From Thermotoga sp. (lineage in GTDB: Bacteria; Thermotogota; Thermotogae; B3-G13), in the NCBI GenBank assembly GCA_003641555.1, contig QNAT01000063.1, positions 1-7,072 of the forward strand: DNA of 7,072 nucleotides, in the 5' to 3' direction. Shown here piece after piece: positions 5,825 to 7,072 of the stretch; the first letter of the stretch is position 1; every line of letters begins with the position of its first letter. The notes beneath the pieces are model-generated. The model did not search any database. It was not told where the DNA came from and saw only the letters and a program-made list of their open reading frames with translations. The position numbers and the translations under genes were made by a program.

Positions 5825-5858
5825 GATATACTCGTTCGCTTCGCGAACTTCGTATATC
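5825..5858. repeat. Hairpin 2: GATATAC stem with inner GC-rich stem
   Basis: The outer stem GATATAC/GTATATC (5825-5831, 5852-5858) and the inner stem GTTCGC/GCGAAC (5834-5839, 5843-5848) share one axis. They are separated by a small internal loop and capped by a 3-nt loop. Confidence 0.8.
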
Positions 5859-5860
5859 TG

Positions 5861-5921
5861 CAGGGTATCCAAAATGTCCTGTTCAAGCCTTTGACTTGCC
5901 CAGTCCACTTTGGATACCCTG
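5861..5921. repeat. Hairpin 3: perfect 13-bp inverted repeat, 35-nt loop
   Basis: CAGGGTATCCAAA (5861-5873) and TTTGGATACCCTG (5909-5921) are exact reverse complements. The loop contains a weak inner stem CAAG/CTTG (5884-5887, 5895-5898). GGAGCGGC (5804-5811) can pair with GCCGCCCC (5921-5928) with one mismatch, closing an outer helix around hairpins 2 and 3; position 5921 is shared between the two helices. Confidence 0.8.
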
Positions 5922-5970
5922 CCGCCCCGTTAGGCGAAATTGGTCGCTTTCATAAAAAGGAGAAATACTA

Positions 5971-6819
5971 ATGACACATCACAAATTGATAATTGGAAAC
6001 TGTATGAGCATGCAAGAAATAGCAGATGAAAGTGTTCATCTAATGGTTACCTCCCCTCCTTATTTCAATGCTCCATTCGATTATAAGGGACTATTTAAGA
6101 ATTATGACCAATACCTTGGAGTTCTTAAGAGAGTTGCCAGGGAGGTTTTTAGAGTACTAAAAAATGGAAGAATTGCTGTTTTGAATATTGATGATATGCT
6201 CGTAAATGGTGAGAAGTTTCCAATTGTTGCGGATGCTACTAAGATATTCCAAAATGCTGGATTTCGATACAGGGACCGAATAATCTGGAAAAAACCTGAT
6301 GGTTATTTAAGAATAAGTAGAAGAAGTGGTGTACTTTTACAAAATCCATATCCAATGTATTTTTACCCAGATAATCTTTTAGAGAGCATAATTATTTTTC
6401 AAAAAGGGAAGTTTAATTATCGTTCTATTTCTAAAGAGATAAGAGAAGCCTCAAAGATAGATATCAAGGAATTCTCGGATAACAAGTGGTATATGACATT
6501 ATGGGAAATGGTTAATGTTCTACCGGGCTCACCATTGGAAAAAGAGATTGCTGCCTTTCCAGAAGAACTACCTTACAGAATAATAAAGCTATTTTCTTAT
6601 AAAGGTGAAACTATTTTAGACCCTTTTACAGGAAGTGGTACCACTATGAAGGTTGCACGGAATCTTGGTAGAAATAGCATTGGGATAGAGATAAAAAGAT
6701 CTTTAATTTCTATTATTAAGAAAAAAATTGGTTTTGATGGTCAGTTATCTCTGGATAATCAAAATGATACTTTTGAAGTAATAATAAGGGAAGGTGTTAA
6801 ATATGGATGTATCGGCTAA
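5971..6819 (+). CDS. Beta-class DNA methyltransferase (probable N4-cytosine)
   Basis: The enzyme transfers a methyl group from S-adenosylmethionine to an exocyclic amino group in DNA, protecting host sites from a partner endonuclease. Catalytic motif IV TSPPYF (27-32) comes first and SAM-binding motif I DPFTGSGTT (217-225) comes late, followed by SIGIEI (236-241). This is the beta-class order, with the target-recognition region between them. FPEELPYRII (196-205) is the usual lead-in to motif I. TSPPY favours N4-cytosine over N6-adenine, but family exceptions exist. At 282 residues it is a compact, full-length type II enzyme. The start ATG at 5971 has AGGAG (5957-5961) about 8-9 nt upstream. 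The downstream gene overlaps the 3' end by 17 nt. Codons are more A/T-ended than in argS, suggesting acquisition by transfer. The target sequence cannot be read from the protein. Confidence 0.92.
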   Translation: MTHHKLIIGNCMSMQEIADESVHLMVTSPPYFNAPFDYKGLFKNYDQYLGVLKRVAREVFRVLKNGRIAVLNIDDMLVNGEKFPIVADATKIFQNAGFRYRDRIIWKKPDGYLRISRRSGVLLQNPYPMYFYPDNLLESIIIFQKGKFNYRSISKEIREASKIDIKEFSDNKWYMTLWEMVNVLPGSPLEKEIAAFPEELPYRIIKLFSYKGETILDPFTGSGTTMKVARNLGRNSIGIEIKRSLISIIKKKIGFDGQLSLDNQNDTFEVIIREGVKYGCIG

Positions 6820-7072
6820 AATTGTAGGAATAAAATATTCTCCTATTTTATGTCGCACACTAAATGAATACTCAATTTCAGAATTAAATGTGGCTTTATC
6901 AAAAGATGGCACATTTATTCTGACTATTGGTAAAAATAAGCAAATAGCTTTAAGTTGGTGGGTTTCAGCAAAAAGGACAAGGTCATATCCTTATGCAAGA
7001 GTGTATGATTCATTGGGATTTCAAGGAAAGAAAGTGACAGTAATCCCTATCGTAAAAGATGAAGGTAAGGAA
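6803..7072 (+). CDS. Probable cognate type II restriction endonuclease (N-terminal part)
   Basis: The frame opens with ATG at 6803, inside the methyltransferase 3' end. An AAGG site in GGGAAGGTG lies about 9 nt upstream. It stays open for 90 codons to the window edge. The protein begins MDVSAKIVGIKYSPIL, contains a beta-rich stretch and a Trp- and Arg-rich segment SWWVSAKRTRSYPYARVYD (about 54-72), and ends KVTVIPIVKDEG near the cut. The last segment, a hydrophobic strand leading to Asp-Glu, could be part of a PD-(D/E)XK nuclease core, but the catalytic residues cannot be judged from this fragment. The endonuclease call is inferred mainly from the tight overlap with a stand-alone methyltransferase, plus a loose likeness to restriction enzymes. 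It could be another R-M accessory protein. Confidence 0.6.
   Translation, partial: MDVSAKIVGIKYSPILCRTLNEYSISELNVALSKDGTFILTIGKNKQIALSWWVSAKRTRSYPYARVYDSLGFQGKKVTVIPIVKDEGKE

Larger units (their letters stand above)
5712..5858. repeat. GATATAC repeat cluster (five direct, two inverted copies)
   Basis: GATATAC occurs on the plus strand at 5717-5723, 5738-5744, 5757-5763, 5767-5773 and 5825-5831, and inverted (GTATATC) at 5797-5803 and 5852-5858. The first three belong to GGATATAC spaced 21 and 19 bp apart, about two helical turns. GTTCGGATATAC is exact at 5712-5723 and 5752-5763. The inverted copies close the stems of the hairpins at 5767-5803 and 5825-5858. Confidence 0.8.

Noticed and set aside
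5929..5935. GTTAGGC resembling the right core (GTTRRRY) of an integron attC site
   Set aside because: No matching RYYYAAC left core or attC-style imperfect stem with extrahelical bases was found, and there is no integrase or cassette array. A 7-mer is expected by chance.
5669..5971. A 100-codon plus-strand open frame ending in TAATG at the methyltransferase start
   Set aside because: Almost all of it is the palindromic repeat cluster (the opposite strand is also open), it has no good ribosome site at its ATG and no family character. It was treated as non-coding.

Overview
The window looks like a piece of a bacterial, probably thermophilic, chromosome. The proteins are rich in Lys, Glu, Arg, Ile and Val, and codon use favours AGA/AGG and ATA, which fits Thermotogota-like lineages. 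The taxon is an inference from composition only. Two intact housekeeping-type genes sit in the middle and are flanked by accessory DNA: a toxin-antitoxin pair, a decaying gene, a dense palindromic repeat cluster and a restriction-modification locus.

Layout. 1-593: the first codons of a leftward gene at the left edge, behind an extended -10 box; two imperfect tandem repeats; a 48-codon rightward small ORF; then non-coding DNA with a leftward terminator-like hairpin and small repeats. 594-1856 (-): a COG2509-like FAD-dependent oxidoreductase whose natural start codon appears altered. 1918-2324 (-): a hicB-hicA toxin-antitoxin pair joined by a 4-nt ATGA overlap; hicA has a one-base shift near its 3' end. 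2356-2384: back-to-back extended -10 boxes forming a perfect inverted repeat, driving hicBA leftward and a PLP enzyme rightward. 2448-5111 (+): a D-cysteine desulfhydrase/ACC deaminase-family enzyme and arginyl-tRNA synthetase, 9 nt apart, likely one operon. 5145-5636 (+): a multi-frameshifted CPBP-like membrane protein pseudogene. 5637-5970: no convincing protein gene; seven copies of GATATAC in both orientations, three strong hairpins and a possible 16-codon leader peptide. 5971-7072 (+): a beta-class DNA methyltransferase overlapping by 17 nt a gene that runs off the right edge and is probably the cognate restriction endonuclease.

How it fits together. The PLP enzyme and argS are ordinary metabolism and translation. 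hicBA and the R-M pair are both addiction or defence modules. The R-M genes are visibly more A+T-rich than argS, and the palindromic cluster lies exactly between the decayed gene and the methyltransferase, so 5637 rightward reads as an acquired island. Single-base disruptions cluster in dispensable genes (hicA 3' end, oxidoreductase start, CPBP remnant), while the PLP enzyme, argS and methyltransferase are intact. That suggests real decay, but assembly errors cannot be excluded from sequence alone. The most unusual parts are the repeat and hairpin cluster ahead of the R-M genes and the frameshifted hicA.
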